This document shows positions 11,650-22,498 of a DNA stretch of 64,000 bases, in pieces. The notes below the pieces were generated by a model. It made no database searches. It was not told where the DNA came from and saw only the letters and a program-made list of their open reading frames with translations. This DNA comes from Shinella sp. WSJ-2. GTDB lineage: Bacteria > Pseudomonadota > Alphaproteobacteria > Rhizobiales > Rhizobiaceae. A program made the translations under genes and the position numbers. Position 1 is the first letter of the stretch. Every line of letters starts with the position of its first letter. The DNA lies in NCBI RefSeq assembly GCF_003432075.1, contig NZ_QWBU01000014.1, forward strand, positions 1 to 64,000, read 5' to 3'.

Positions 11650-12052
11650 AATATCCTCCGCGCCCTGTTGATGGACTGGGACAGCGGTGAGGTAAAAGCG
11701 GGAGGGGTTCGGACGCAAGGGGATAAAGGCGAAGTTTTCCACAATTGGCGGTTTCCGGGAAAGCGATTTCCGCGACATGTGGATAAGACTCATGACACGG
11801 CAAAGTGTCGCGCTTCTCCACAGACTATCCACAAGCTGTCAATTTTCAGCCCCACCAGATCATTTTGATTCCATTCGGTGAATCGGCTTTTCCGCGATTT
11901 TCGGGTGAAAACAGCTGATGCCTTCGCTGTTTTCCCCAACCCCTGGAACAAAGCAGGACTCATGTGGACAGGATTTAATCCTTGATAGTCACCGACTCTA
12001 AGAAATAGAAACCTTCTCTAAGAGATTATTTCTTTATTGGGAGAAGCCCATA
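11650..12052. other. oriC: Probable chromosomal origin of replication (oriC)
   Basis: This 403-bp gap separates divergent ppsR (DUF299) and hemE, the same location as the Caulobacter crescentus and Sinorhizobium meliloti origins (established knowledge). It holds a perfect DnaA box, TGTGGATAA at 11778-11786 (minus), near-perfect boxes TTTTCCACA at 11735, TTCTCCACA at 11814 and CTATCCACA at 11825, and weaker ones at 11642 (in the ppsR start) and 11963. An AT-rich segment near 11975-12040 beside hemE could be the unwinding element. Five GANTC sites (11787, 11867, 11880, 11957, 11994) would be CcrM methylation targets. Genes on both sides point mostly away from the gap. Confidence 0.85.
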
Positions 12053-13087
12053 GTGAGCGCGAAAAGCCGGAAGATCGTCGATGTCCTGAACGGGAAGACG
12101 ATCTCTCCCCCTCCCCTGTGGCTGATGCGTCAGGCAGGGCGCTACCTGCCGGAATACAGGGCAACGCGCGCGGAAGCCGGGAGTTTCCTTGATCTCTGTT
12201 ATTCGCCGGAACTGGCGACCGAAGTGACGCTGCAGCCGATCCGCCGTTATGGCTTCGACGCGGCAATCCTGTTTTCCGACATTCTTGTCATCCCCGATGC
12301 ATTGAAGCGGAATGTGCGCTTTGAAGAAGGGCATGGACCGCGCCTCGATCCGATCGACGCGGACGGGATCCTCAAGCTCGACGGCAAGGACGTGCTGAAA
12401 CACCTCCAGCCGGTCATGGAGGCCGTCGGCCGTATCCGCGGTGCCCTGCCCGAGGAAACGACCCTGCTTGGCTTCTGTGGCGCACCCTGGACGGTTGCGA
12501 CCTATATGATCGCCGGCCACGGCACGCCCGACCAGGCGCCTGCCCGCCTCTTCGCATACAGGGAGCCGAAGGCCTTCGCGCATCTCCTCGACACGCTTGC
12601 GGAGCTCTCGGCCGATTATCTCGTCGCGCAGATCGATGCCGGCGCCGATGCCGTGCAGATTTTCGATTCCTGGGCGGGCGTCCTCGGCGAAAAGGAATTT
12701 TCGGAATTCGCCATCAAGCCCGTCCGGAAAATCATCGATTCGGTAAAGGCCCGCAGGCCACAGGCCAAGATCATTGCCTTTGCGAAGGGGGCCGGGCTGT
12801 TTCTGAAAACCTATCGACAGGCGACACGCGCTGATGCGATCGGCCTCGATTGGTCCGTGCCGCTCGCCTTTGCCGCCGAATTGCAGAAGGATGGCCCCGT
12901 TCAGGGCAATCTCGACCCGATGCGCGTCGTGGCCGGCGGTGCGGCATTGGACGAAGGCATCGATGCGATCCTGCAGGCGCTTGGAAACGGTCCGCTGATC
13001 TTCAATCTCGGCCACGGCATCACGCCGCAGGCCGACCCCGAGCATGTCACGCGTCTGGTGGCGCGGGTGCGGGGAGAGAACCGATGA
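12053..13087 (+). CDS. hemE: Uroporphyrinogen decarboxylase
   Basis: A 344-residue HemE that decarboxylates uroporphyrinogen III to coproporphyrinogen III in haem synthesis. Signature motifs are [17 protein letters not shown] near the N-terminus (about 20-36), the [11 protein letters not shown] strand with the catalytic aspartate, [14 protein letters not shown], and the C-terminal [20 protein letters not shown]. Translation starts at a GTG (12053) preceded by GGGAGAAG; no ATG fits. It borders oriC, and its promoter must lie within or near the AT-rich edge of the origin. The stop overlaps the hemJ start (ATGA). Confidence 0.97.
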   Translation: MSAKSRKIVDVLNGKTISPPPLWLMRQAGRYLPEYRATRAEAGSFLDLCYSPELATEVTLQPIRRYGFDAAILFSDILVIPDALKRNVRFEEGHGPRLDPIDADGILKLDGKDVLKHLQPVMEAVGRIRGALPEETTLLGFCGAPWTVATYMIAGHGTPDQAPARLFAYREPKAFAHLLDTLAELSADYLVAQIDAGADAVQIFDSWAGVLGEKEFSEFAIKPVRKIIDSVKARRPQAKIIAFAKGAGLFLKTYRQATRADAIGLDWSVPLAFAAELQKDGPVQGNLDPMRVVAGGAALDEGIDAILQALGNGPLIFNLGHGITPQADPEHVTRLVARVRGENR

Positions 13088-13623
13088 GCGAGAAACAGAC
13101 AGGCGAGAATGCCGGACGACGGGCGCGGTTGCGCGCAGCCGTCGCGCTCGTGATTTTTGCCCTGCTCGCGCTTCTGCTGATCCTCTATCCGCCCGAAAAT
13201 CTCTATCTCTGGATCAAGGCGCTGCACATCCTGGCCGTGATTTCCTGGATGGCCGGCCTGCTCTACCTGCCGCGTCTTTTCGTCTATCACACCGACGCAC
13301 CCAAAGGCTCCGCCCAGTCGGAAACCTTCAAGGTCATGGAGGGGCGGCTCTATCGTACGATCATGCAGCCGGCCATGGGGCTTGCCTGGCTGCTCGGCCT
13401 CTATCTCGCCTACACCGTCTATGGTTTCCAGGGCGGCTGGCTGCATGCCAAGCTCGCTCTTGTCGTGCTGTTGACAGGCGTCCACCACTATTTCGGCCGC
13501 GCGGTAAAAGCTTTTGCCGAAGATCGAAATGAAAAAACCGGCCGCCAATGGCGCATCTGGAACGAGGTACCGGCGCTGCTGATGGTGCTCATCGTCATCA
13601 TGGCCGTCGTCAAACCGTTCTGA
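13084..13623 (+). CDS. hemJ: Protoporphyrinogen IX oxidase HemJ (UPF0093)
   Basis: A 179-residue inner-membrane protein with four predicted membrane helices (about 16-36, 44-64, 92-112, 120-138 and a last one at 160-178). The conserved [27 protein letters not shown] segment carries the histidine thought to bind haem, and [22 protein letters not shown] is the second family block. HemJ performs the oxidation of protoporphyrinogen IX in bacteria lacking HemG or HemY. The four-base overlap with hemE supports joint use in haem synthesis. Confidence 0.92.
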   Translation: MSEKQTGENAGRRARLRAAVALVIFALLALLLILYPPENLYLWIKALHILAVISWMAGLLYLPRLFVYHTDAPKGSAQSETFKVMEGRLYRTIMQPAMGLAWLLGLYLAYTVYGFQGGWLHAKLALVVLLTGVHHYFGRAVKAFAEDRNEKTGRQWRIWNEVPALLMVLIVIMAVVKPF

Positions 13624-13859
13624 AGCCATTCTTCGAGGCCGAAGTGAGCCTGTTTCGGCCGGAAATGCTCAGGCCGCGCCGCGACAAAACGGACGAAATG
13701 CACGAGGCCCCTTGCGACGGCGCACCGGAACCGCTATTTTCCGCGCATCTCATCTTCATGGCATGTGTATTCGTTCAGTGAACTGCACCGTTTTCCCCGC
13801 AGTTCGTCCTTGACCCGCACGCCTTTTCCCATCCCGATACCCCGCAGCATGGACCATTC

Positions 13860-15125
13860 ATGGCCGAAATGAAGCTACAAGACCTCAAGAACAAGACTCC
13901 GACCGATCTCCTGGCCTTTGCCGAATCACTCGAGGTCGAAAACGCGAGCACGATGCGCAAACAGGAATTGATGTTTGCCATCCTTAAGATGCTGGCGTCG
14001 CAGGATGTCGAAATCATCGGTGAGGGCGTGGTGGAAGTGCTGCAGGACGGTTTCGGCTTCCTGCGCTCGGCCAATGCGAATTACCTGCCCGGTCCCGACG
14101 ATATCTACATCTCGCCGTCCCAGATCCGCCGTTTCTCGCTGAAGACGGGCGATACGGTCGAAGGCCCGATCCGCGGTCCCAAGGAAGGCGAACGTTATTT
14201 CGCCCTTCTCAAGGTCAACACGATCAATTTTGACGATCCGGAAAAGATCCGCCATAAGGTCCATTTCGACAACCTGACGCCGCTCTATCCGAACGAGCGC
14301 TTCAAGATGGAGCTGGAGATCCCGACTTCGAAGGATCTCTCGCCGCGCGTCATCGATCTTGTCGCCCCGCTCGGCAAGGGCCAGCGTGGCCTGATCGTCG
14401 CCCCGCCGCGCACGGGTAAGACCGTTCTCCTGCAGAACATCGCGCATTCGATCACCGCTAACCATCCGGAATGTTACCTGATCGTCCTCCTCATCGACGA
14501 GCGTCCTGAGGAAGTGACGGACATGCAGCGCTCGGTGAAGGGCGAGGTTGTTTCCTCGACCTTCGACGAACCGGCGACGCGCCACGTCCAGGTTGCCGAA
14601 ATGGTCATCGAAAAGGCCAAGCGTCTCGTCGAGCATGGTCGTGACGTTGTCATCCTGCTCGATTCGATCACCCGCCTCGGCCGCGCCTACAACACGGTCG
14701 TACCGTCGTCCGGCAAGGTCCTGACCGGCGGTGTCGACGCCAACGCGTTGCAGCGTCCGAAGCGCTTCTTCGGTGCCGCCCGTAACATCGAGGAAGGCGG
14801 TTCGTTGACGATCATTGCGACGGCGCTTATCGATACTGGTAGCCGCATGGATGAAGTCATCTTCGAAGAATTCAAAGGCACCGGCAACTCGGAAATCGTG
14901 CTGGACCGCAAGGTGGCCGACAAGCGTATCTTCCCGGCCATGGACATCCTCAAGTCCGGCACGCGCAAGGAAGACCTACTTGTCCCGCGCCAGGATCTTC
15001 AGAAGATCTTCGTCCTGCGTCGTATCCTTGCGCCAATGGGTACGACCGATGCGATCGAATTCCTTATCGACAAGCTGAAGCAGACGAAGACCAATGGCGA
15101 TTTCTTCGATTCAATGAACACCTGA
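13860..15125 (+). CDS. rho: Transcription termination factor Rho
   Basis: A 421-residue Rho, the hexameric RNA helicase that ends transcription. Order: N-terminal helical domain ([18 protein letters not shown]), RNA-binding cold-shock fold ([38 protein letters not shown], 56-91), Walker A APPRTGKT (181-188), Walker B with [15 protein letters not shown]-loop and R-loop. The bicyclomycin-contact residues are intact by eye. Alone in its unit, 236 bp after hemJ and followed by its own terminator. Confidence 0.98.
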   Translation: MAEMKLQDLKNKTPTDLLAFAESLEVENASTMRKQELMFAILKMLASQDVEIIGEGVVEVLQDGFGFLRSANANYLPGPDDIYISPSQIRRFSLKTGDTVEGPIRGPKEGERYFALLKVNTINFDDPEKIRHKVHFDNLTPLYPNERFKMELEIPTSKDLSPRVIDLVAPLGKGQRGLIVAPPRTGKTVLLQNIAHSITANHPECYLIVLLIDERPEEVTDMQRSVKGEVVSSTFDEPATRHVQVAEMVIEKAKRLVEHGRDVVILLDSITRLGRAYNTVVPSSGKVLTGGVDANALQRPKRFFGAARNIEEGGSLTIIATALIDTGSRMDEVIFEEFKGTGNSEIVLDRKVADKRIFPAMDILKSGTRKEDLLVPRQDLQKIFVLRRILAPMGTTDAIEFLIDKLKQTKTNGDFFDSMNT

Positions 15126-15151
15126 TTGGTCTCGACTTCCCCGGATTGGTG

Positions 15152-15180
15152 TGGTCCCGCCGCAAGGTGGGACCATTTTC
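15152..15180 (+). terminator. Rho-independent terminator after rho
   Basis: Ten-pair stem TGGTCCCGCC / GGTGGGACCA with GCAA loop (15152-15175) followed by TTTTCGTTT. Confidence 0.85.
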
Positions 15181-15257
15181 GTTTAAAGCGGAAATATCGA
15201 TTCTTTCCCGAAATGATTCGATCGATTCGGATCGGTAACGTTTAACCGGATGATGCT

Positions 15258-16580
15258 GTGAGCCAGGATACCATCTTTGCCCTGTCGAGCGGGAGCCTGC
15301 CTTCGGGTGTGGCGATCATACGGCTGAGCGGCCCGCAATGCCGGTTTGCCGTCGAGGAAACATGCGGCCGTGTCCCGGCGCCCAGATATGCTTCCCTTCT
15401 ACCGATTCGTGATCGAAACGGTTTATTGCTGGATGAAGGCTTGGTGCTTTTCTTTCCCGGCCCCGCATCCTTCACGGGTGAGGATACCGCCGAATTCCAG
15501 ATTCATGGCGGCAGGGCCACCGCTAAGGCAGTTCTATCCGCACTGGGAGAACTGCCTGGTCTTCGTACTGCCGAAGCCGGTGAATTCTCCCGTCGCGCCT
15601 TCCAGAATGGAAAAATGGATCTCGTGGCGGTGGAGGGATTGGCGGATCTGATCGCCGCCGAGACGGAAATGCAGCGCCGCCTCGCTGCCGAACACGCTTC
15701 CGGCCATCTTTCGGTCCTCTACGATTCGTGGGCGAAACGTTTGACGCATGCGCGCGCGATGATCGAAGCGGAGTTGGATTTCGCCGATGAAGATGATGTG
15801 CCGGGTTCGATCGCATCGACGATCTGGCAGGATATGCGGCAGCTGCAGCAGGACATTTTTAACCATCTATCGGGCAGTCGGGCGGGCGAGATCGTGCGCG
15901 ATGGCTTGAATGTCGTGATCGCGGGTCCGCCAAACGTCGGAAAATCAAGCCTTCTCAACTATTTAGCGCAGAGGGATATCGCGATCGTCACCGATATTCC
16001 GGGAACGACGCGTGATGTCCTGCACGTCGATCTGGATCTCGCCGGCTACGCCGTCCGCCTACATGATACCGCCGGTTTGCGGGAGACGGATGACATCGTC
16101 GAACGCGAAGGTATCCGGCGAACGCAGCGGTCGATCGACAATGCCCATCTCGTCCTGCTTCTTTCAAGCGAGCCCAATATCGACTGGCAGAGCCTCGCGG
16201 GGCCTTATACCGGGCCAACCATCCGCGTTCTGACGAAGGTGGATGTGCAGCACACCTCTTGGCCGGATGGCAGTGCCGATGTTATAATCTCGGTGAAAAC
16301 CGGACAAGGCGTGCCGGAGCTGCTGGACACCGTGCGCGCCTTCCTGCCGGATTTGGAATCTGGCGGTGCTTTGTCCTTGCCAACCCGCGAGCGGCATTTT
16401 TCCAATCTGCAGGAGGCGCGTGACCATGTTGAGCGCGCTTTGGCGACGGAAATGGCGGGTCTGGATATTCAAGCCGAACACCTTCGTCTTGCCGGACAGG
16501 CATTAGGGCGGGTGACCGGCAGAGTTGATGTTGAAAATCTTCTCGACGTTATTTTCTCGGAATTTTGCGTCGGCAAATGA
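15258..16580 (+). CDS. mnmE: tRNA uridine-5-carboxymethylaminomethyl modification GTPase
   Basis: A 440-residue MnmE (TrmE), which with MnmG modifies the wobble uridine of several tRNAs. The N-terminal tetrahydrofolate-binding domain (IFALSSGSLPSGVAIIRLSG) is followed by a helical domain, then the inserted G domain with G1 GPPNVGKSS (223-231), G2 IPGTTRD, G3 DTAG and G4 TKVD. It ends with FCVGK, in which C437 is the conserved C-terminal cysteine. The start is a GTG at 15258. mnmE, mnmG, rsmG, parA and parB follow each other closely. Confidence 0.97.
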   Translation: MSQDTIFALSSGSLPSGVAIIRLSGPQCRFAVEETCGRVPAPRYASLLPIRDRNGLLLDEGLVLFFPGPASFTGEDTAEFQIHGGRATAKAVLSALGELPGLRTAEAGEFSRRAFQNGKMDLVAVEGLADLIAAETEMQRRLAAEHASGHLSVLYDSWAKRLTHARAMIEAELDFADEDDVPGSIASTIWQDMRQLQQDIFNHLSGSRAGEIVRDGLNVVIAGPPNVGKSSLLNYLAQRDIAIVTDIPGTTRDVLHVDLDLAGYAVRLHDTAGLRETDDIVEREGIRRTQRSIDNAHLVLLLSSEPNIDWQSLAGPYTGPTIRVLTKVDVQHTSWPDGSADVIISVKTGQGVPELLDTVRAFLPDLESGGALSLPTRERHFSNLQEARDHVERALATEMAGLDIQAEHLRLAGQALGRVTGRVDVENLLDVIFSEFCVGK

Positions 16581-16593
16581 TTCACGTGAAACA
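16578..16593. other. parS-like ParB-binding site 2
   Basis: TGATTCACGTGAAACA, 15 of 16 positions of the parS consensus, starts on the mnmE stop codon. Confidence 0.85.
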
Positions 16594-16619
16594 GCACAAC
16601 GTGCACGAGTCCTATCGGG

Positions 16620-16635
16620 CGTTTCACGTGAAACA
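16620..16635. other. parS-like ParB-binding site 3
   Basis: CGTTTCACGTGAAACA holds the complete 14-bp palindromic core GTTTCACGTGAAAC and differs from consensus only in its first base. It lies 42 bp from site 2, about four helical turns, in the mnmE-mnmG gap. Confidence 0.9.
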
Positions 16636-16650
16636 GGCAGGTGAACAGGA

Positions 16651-18537
16651 ATGACCAGAGAACACTATGACGTTGTTGTTATCGGTGGCGGACACGCCGG
16701 TGTTGAAGCGGCCGCGGCCTCCGCGCGTCTGGGCGCAAAAACAGCCCTTGTAACCCACAAAGCCGCAACAATCGGGGTCATGTCCTGCAACCCGGCGATC
16801 GGTGGCCTCGGGAAAGGCCATCTTGTTCGCGAAGTGGATGCATTGGATGGCCTGATGGGGCGGGTCGCGGATCGCGCCGGTATCCAATTCCGCCTGCTGA
16901 ACCGGCGCAAGGGCCCAGCGGTCCGTGGTCCCCGGACGCAGGCAGACCGGAAACTTTATAGAGAGGCGATGCAGCAGGAGATTGGTGAGATCGCCAATCT
17001 TGATGTTATCGAAGGTGACGCTTTCGATCTCGACATTCGGGATAGGACGATTTCCGGGATCCAAATGAAGGATGGCCGGCATCTGTCCTGCAGTGCGGTG
17101 GTTGTGACCACGGGCACGTTCCTGCGGGGCCTCATTCATATCGGAAACGAAAAGATTCCGGCTGGTCGTGTTGGCGAAGAGCCATCTGTTGGGCTTTCTG
17201 CTGCCTTCGAACGCCTGGGGCTGCGGCTCGGTCGCCTGAAGACTGGCACACCCGCCCGCCTCGACGGGCGGACGATCGATTGGGATGCGGTCGGGCGCCA
17301 GGGTGCTGACGAAGAACCGGTTCCCTTCTCTTTCATGACGGACCGGATAACGACCCCGCAGATCGAGTGCGGCGTGACCCGAACGACGCCGGAGACGCAC
17401 CGGATCATCGAAGAGAATATCCGTAAATCGGCGATGTATTCCGGCCAGATCGAAGGCGTTGGCCCGCGCTATTGCCCGTCGATCGAGGACAAGATTGTCA
17501 AGTTCGGCGAGCGCGACGGCCATCAGATCTTTCTTGAGCCGGAAGGCCTTGATGATCCCACCGTCTACCCGAACGGTATCTCGACCTCGTTGCCGGCGGA
17601 CGTCCAGGATGCTTTCATCCGGACCATTCCCGGGCTTGAAAGGGTTTCGATTCTTCAGCCCGGTTATGCAATCGAGTATGACCATATCGATCCCCGCGAA
17701 CTCTCCGCCACGTTGGAAGTCAAAAGCTTGCCTGGTCTTTTTCTCGCGGGGCAGATCAACGGAACGACGGGCTATGAGGAAGCGGCGGCGCAGGGTCTGG
17801 TCGCCGGGATGAACGCCGCTCGACGTGCTGGTGGGCATGATGGCTATATCTTTAGCCGGACGGAAAGCTATGTGGGTGTGATGCTGGATGACCTCACGTC
17901 GCGTGGCGTGACGGAGCCCTATCGCATGTTCACCTCCCGTGCCGAATACCGTCTATCTCTTCGCGCCGACAACGCGGATGCACGCCTGACGCCGCTCGGC
18001 TTGGAACTCGGCCTTGTTGGTCGGGATCGCCGCAAGCGGTTTTCAGAGTGGTCCAGTGATATGGCGTCGGCGCGCGAAACGCTGCAGAATCTAAGGCTTT
18101 CTCCCAACGAGGCTGCTACTCACGGGTTGAAGCTCAATCAGGATGGCGTTCGTCGGAGCGGATATGATTTGCTCGCCCACCCGGATATCGATTACGCCCG
18201 GCTGGTCACTATCTGGCCGGAGGCGCTTGACCGGTATGCATTCAGGGTCCGGGAGGCAGTGGAAATTGAAGCGACTTATGCGGTCTATCTGAACCGACAG
18301 CAGAATGACATCGTCGAAACCCGGCGCGAGGAAGAGCGGAAGATTCCGGCCAATTTCGACTTCGGCGCGCTTCCGGGCCTTTCGATCGAACTGCGCCAGA
18401 AGCTTTCGGCTGCGCGGCCGGCCAATCTCGCTCAGGCGGCACGAATGGATGGCATGACACCGGCAGCGTTGACACTTCTGTTGGTGCATCTTAAGCGCTT
18501 GCCGGAAGAAGGTCATTCACAGGTTACTCACGCATGA
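16651..18537 (+). CDS. mnmG: tRNA uridine 5-carboxymethylaminomethyl modification enzyme MnmG (GidA)
   Basis: A 628-residue FAD- and NADH-dependent partner of MnmE. The N-terminal dinucleotide motif [14 protein letters not shown] (6-19) is followed by the family stretch [40 protein letters not shown], and the [25 protein letters not shown] motif; the C-terminal helical part binds MnmE and tRNA. The four-base overlap with rsmG (18534-18537) indicates one operon. Confidence 0.98.
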   Translation: MTREHYDVVVIGGGHAGVEAAAASARLGAKTALVTHKAATIGVMSCNPAIGGLGKGHLVREVDALDGLMGRVADRAGIQFRLLNRRKGPAVRGPRTQADRKLYREAMQQEIGEIANLDVIEGDAFDLDIRDRTISGIQMKDGRHLSCSAVVVTTGTFLRGLIHIGNEKIPAGRVGEEPSVGLSAAFERLGLRLGRLKTGTPARLDGRTIDWDAVGRQGADEEPVPFSFMTDRITTPQIECGVTRTTPETHRIIEENIRKSAMYSGQIEGVGPRYCPSIEDKIVKFGERDGHQIFLEPEGLDDPTVYPNGISTSLPADVQDAFIRTIPGLERVSILQPGYAIEYDHIDPRELSATLEVKSLPGLFLAGQINGTTGYEEAAAQGLVAGMNAARRAGGHDGYIFSRTESYVGVMLDDLTSRGVTEPYRMFTSRAEYRLSLRADNADARLTPLGLELGLVGRDRRKRFSEWSSDMASARETLQNLRLSPNEAATHGLKLNQDGVRRSGYDLLAHPDIDYARLVTIWPEALDRYAFRVREAVEIEATYAVYLNRQQNDIVETRREEERKIPANFDFGALPGLSIELRQKLSAARPANLAQAARMDGMTPAALTLLLVHLKRLPEEGHSQVTHA

Positions 18538-19166
18538 CGAGTCTGCCGCGCGAATTGAACGGTCTGAATGTTTCACGTGAAACGGTCGACCGGTTGAACA
18601 CATTCGTTGCCCTGTTCCAAAAGTGGGCCAAGGCGATCAACTTGGTGGCTCCTTCGACCCTGGTGGAAATCTGGCGCCGTCATATCGCCGACAGCGCGCA
18701 GATCTATGCGCTCAATCCGGGCCCGCAAATCTGGGTGGACCTCGGCAGCGGCGGCGGATTTCCCGGTATTGTGACATCTATTTTGCTCTCCGATACGGGT
18801 GACGGCTGGGTTCATCTTGTGGAGAGTAACAACAAGAAGGCCGCATTCCTGCGCACGGCGATCCTTGAGACGGGCGCGCGAGCCTCTGTGCATGCGATTC
18901 GGATCGAAGAGGCCCCGTCGGTCATCGCGGAATGCGACGCGATTTCGGCTCGTGCCCTCGCTGACTTGGATCTCCTGATGGAATTCGGCTTCCCTTGGGC
19001 GGAACGCAATCCGAATTTGCGCTTTTTCCTCCACAAAGGCCGGGATTACCGGCGCGAGGTCGATAAAGCGCTTGGTCGCTGGAGATTCGATCTGGTAAAA
19101 CATGCCAGTGTCGTCGAGCCGGATTCCGTCGTGCTCGAACTGTCCAAGCTCTCTCGAAATTCCTAG
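18534..19166 (+). CDS. rsmG: 16S rRNA (guanine(527)-N7)-methyltransferase RsmG (GidB)
   Basis: A 210-residue methyltransferase that modifies G527 in the 530 loop of 16S rRNA. The SAM-binding motif I is [14 protein letters not shown], followed by [14 protein letters not shown] and the [14 protein letters not shown] block. Early codons read NVSRETV and are encoded by a parS-like site, so the segregation signal is embedded in the coding sequence. It is followed directly by parA, which is typical. Confidence 0.95.
   Translation: MTSLPRELNGLNVSRETVDRLNTFVALFQKWAKAINLVAPSTLVEIWRRHIADSAQIYALNPGPQIWVDLGSGGGFPGIVTSILLSDTGDGWVHLVESNNKKAAFLRTAILETGARASVHAIRIEEAPSVIAECDAISARALADLDLLMEFGFPWAERNPNLRFFLHKGRDYRREVDKALGRWRFDLVKHASVVEPDSVVLELSKLSRNS
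18569..18584. other. parS-like ParB-binding site 4
   Basis: TGTTTCACGTGAAACG matches parS at 15 of 16 positions and lies inside rsmG, encoding part of NVSRETV. Confidence 0.9.
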
Positions 19167-19184
19167 GGATTATTGGCGGCGTCC

Positions 19185-19979
<795 letters not shown>

Positions 19980-20003
19980 TTTCAGTATCCGTGAGTAGAA
20001 CCG

Positions 20004-20897
20004 ATGAACGATGACAACTCAAAGCGGCGCCTTGGCCGCGGTCTTGCAGCCCTGATCGGTGAGATGGACCAGCTTCCGGCTGCTGATATGGGCGCACGCC
20101 CGGCGGTCAATCCGGATCGGCTTGTCCCAATCGAGTTCGTCGGTCGTAACCCGCGCAATCCGCGCCGTTACTTCGATGAATCGGAACTGCAGGATCTAGC
20201 TTCATCCATTCGCCAGCACGGCATCGTTCAGCCGGTCGTCGTGCGCACCACGGCAGACAATCGCTACGAGATCATCGCGGGTGAGCGACGCTGGCGCGCC
20301 GCGCAACTTGCAGGTCTGATCGAGATTCCCGTCATCATCCGAGATGTCGATGATCGCACGGCGCTTGAGATCGCGATCGTCGAAAACGTCCAGCGTTCGG
20401 ACCTCAATCCGCTCGAAGAGGCGATGGGCTATGAACTGCTGATCGCCGATCACGGCTACACGCAGAACGATCTGGGCGAAATTATCGGCAAGAGCCGAAG
20501 CCATGTAGCAAACAGCCTTCGCCTGTTGAAGCTGCCGGAACCGGTCCGTGACATGCTGGCCTCGGGCACACTTTCGGCCGGACATGCTCGCGCCCTTATT
20601 CCAACATCGGACCCGATCGCGCTCGCCAGGGCGGTCGTTGCCAAAGGCATGTCGGTACGCGATGCGGAGAGGCTGGCGCAGAACGACATCAAGGCGCAGG
20701 CCGACCCGAACCACGGCCAGGCAGTGCCAAAGGATGTGAAGGATGCGGACACGCTGGCGTTGGAGCGCACGCTGTCCGACGTGCTCGGTCTCGATGTCAC
20801 CGTGAACCACAAGGGCTCCGGTGGCGGTCAGCTCAGGATTTCTTACAAGACCCTGGAGCAGCTGGAAGAAATCTGCCGCCTTCTCGAGCGCCGCTGA
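20004..20897 (+). CDS. parB: Chromosome-partitioning protein ParB
   Basis: A 297-residue ParB that loads at parS and spreads as a CTP-dependent clamp. N-terminal ParA-interacting stretch KRRLGRGLAALIG (7-19); CTP-binding region with IVQPVVVR and GERRWRA (93-99); central helix-turn-helix (YTQNDLGEIIGKSRSHVANSLRLLKLP); C-terminal dimerisation tail ending LEEICRLLERR. Five matching parS-like sites lie within 10 kb on either side. Confidence 0.97.
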   Translation: MNDDNSKRRLGRGLAALIGEMDQLPAADMGARPAVNPDRLVPIEFVGRNPRNPRRYFDESELQDLASSIRQHGIVQPVVVRTTADNRYEIIAGERRWRAAQLAGLIEIPVIIRDVDDRTALEIAIVENVQRSDLNPLEEAMGYELLIADHGYTQNDLGEIIGKSRSHVANSLRLLKLPEPVRDMLASGTLSAGHARALIPTSDPIALARAVVAKGMSVRDAERLAQNDIKAQADPNHGQAVPKDVKDADTLALERTLSDVLGLDVTVNHKGSGGGQLRISYKTLEQLEEICRLLERR

Positions 20898-20913
20898 ACG
20901 ATTTACGGCAAAG

Positions 20914-20929
20914 CCGGCTATTTAGCCGG
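20914..20929. terminator. Hairpin between convergent parB and holA
   Basis: CCGGCT-ATTT-AGCCGG, a perfect 6-bp stem between two convergent stops. Neither side has a strong T-run, so its efficiency as terminator is uncertain. Confidence 0.5.
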
Positions 20930-20931
20930 AT

Positions 20932-21966
20932 TCAGCGTTTGCCGGATTGCAGCACGGTCGCCAGCATGGTTTGCATGGCGATCGTATCCTCCAGCGAGGC
21001 GCGCTGGCGGCTTTGCAGGATGGCACTTTGCAGGCGCTGGGTTTCACGGCGAATGGCCGGTCCGGTCCAGATTTTCAGGGCGTTTTCCACGATCGGCCTG
21101 CGGCGAAAATGCAGGTGGCGGCCCAGTGTCGCGATGACCTGTCCGGCCGGCACCCGTTTTTCATCCATCTCGGCGCGCATGATCTCCAGCAGCTGAAACT
21201 GTCGCAGGCATCCTTGTAGGACGAGAAAGACAGGTGTCTTCGATGAAACGATCTTCTGGATGGCGTGCAAAAATGCTTCGCGATCGCCCTTGAGAATGGC
21301 ATCGATGGCATCATCGGTGGAGATGGCGCTGGCATCGCCCACGATCTCCTCGACGTCCTGCTCCTCGATGATTTCCCGGCCACGGCAATAGAGCGCGAGT
21401 TTGCGCACTTCGTTGCGGGAGGCGAGGCGGTCGCCGCCGATTGTTTCCATCAGGCGGTCGCGTGCGGCAGGGGAAATGCGCAGACCCTCGCTTGCGAGCT
21501 CCTGGTCGATCAACGCCTGCAGCGCGCGGCCGTCGTCGGCGTAGCAAGCGATGGCGACGGCCTGCGACGCCGACTCGGCGGCCTTGCGTAGTGCCGCGCC
21601 CTTCTTGAGGTCGCCCGCTTCGATCACCAATGTCGAATCGCCCGGAGGCATTTTCGCCAGCATGTCCAGCGCGTCCGAGACGCCCTTCTCGCTGCCGGCA
21701 TTGCGGATCCAAACGAGGCGCTCGCCGCCGAACAAGCCAATGGCGTTCATTTCGTCCATCAGCTTCCCGGCCTGGCTGCCGATTTCCCCGGCTTCCAGTT
21801 TCACGACGGAGAAGGCATCTCCGAGATTGACGCCGCTTGCAGAGGCGACTGCTGCGGCACGCTCGGAAACGAGGCCACGGTCCGGTCCATAGACGAGGAA
21901 GAGCCGCACGGGCAGAGGCTTCCGTTTCAGGAAAGCATCGAACTCATGCGACTTGACTTCGGCCAT
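20932..21966 (-). CDS. holA: DNA polymerase III delta subunit
   Basis: A 344-residue HolA, the clamp-loader subunit that opens the beta clamp. N-terminal FDAFLKRKPLPVRLFLVYGPDRGLVSERA with AAA+ fold, then LVWIRNAG, the acidic ISTDDAIDAILKGDREAFLHAIQKI segment and the C-terminal collar with LQGCLRQFQLLEIMRAEMD. The start was set at the ATG 21966 (MAEVKSHEFDAFL); longer readings run into lptE. It follows lptE by seven bases in the leuS-lptE-holA operon. Confidence 0.92.
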   Translation of the reverse strand: MAEVKSHEFDAFLKRKPLPVRLFLVYGPDRGLVSERAAAVASASGVNLGDAFSVVKLEAGEIGSQAGKLMDEMNAIGLFGGERLVWIRNAGSEKGVSDALDMLAKMPPGDSTLVIEAGDLKKGAALRKAAESASQAVAIACYADDGRALQALIDQELASEGLRISPAARDRLMETIGGDRLASRNEVRKLALYCRGREIIEEQDVEEIVGDASAISTDDAIDAILKGDREAFLHAIQKIVSSKTPVFLVLQGCLRQFQLLEIMRAEMDEKRVPAGQVIATLGRHLHFRRRPIVENALKIWTGPAIRRETQRLQSAILQSRQRASLEDTIAMQTMLATVLQSGKR

Positions 21967-21973
21967 AGCCGGC

Positions 21974-22498
21974 TCAGCGTCGGCCGAGAGCCGAGGCGAC
22001 GTCCGCGCGAATGAACTCGGCAAGCTCGCGAGCAGCACGGTTCTCGCCGTCGCGCACGGCGCGCAGCTTGGCAAATTCCTGGACCGGGAAATCGACCAGG
22101 GCAACACTCGAACGTTTACCCGAAGCCAATGTTTCGCCGGAGTCGGACTTCGTCAGGTTATAGTCGGCCGACACGACGATACGGCCGGCGCGGGCGATGT
22201 CCGTCTTGACGTCATCGAGTACGCCGATATTGCGGACCGACACGTTCAGCTCCAGATGGTAGAGCGCCGACTGCGGCTCGCCGGCACCGCCTGCGAAAAG
22301 GAAAACCAGATCGTTGCGGACCTGCTGTTCCACGCGGGTATCGGCCTCAGAAATCTCGACGGCTGCCAACTTCGTATCCGTACCGGAACCAGTCGAATAG
22401 AGTGGGCGAACCTGGCAACCTGTCAGCGCGCCGACAAGGGCGATGCCGGCGACGAGTTTTGCCAGGCGCGAGAGGCCGGTTCCGTCAGACAACAACAT
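21974..22498 (-). CDS. lptE: LPS-assembly lipoprotein LptE
   Basis: A 174-residue lipoprotein with a lipobox LTGC (signal peptide about 1-27, lipid-bearing cysteine about 28) followed by QVRPLYS, the typical LptE start of rhizobia. LptE plugs the outer-membrane barrel LptD and helps place lipopolysaccharide on the cell surface. Sequence is weakly conserved in this family, but its place between leuS and holA is the standard one. It overlaps the leuS end by 14 bases. Confidence 0.88.
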   Translation of the reverse strand: MLLSDGTGLSRLAKLVAGIALVGALTGCQVRPLYSTGSGTDTKLAAVEISEADTRVEQQVRNDLVFLFAGGAGEPQSALYHLELNVSVRNIGVLDDVKTDIARAGRIVVSADYNLTKSDSGETLASGKRSSVALVDFPVQEFAKLRAVRDGENRAARELAEFIRADVASALGRR

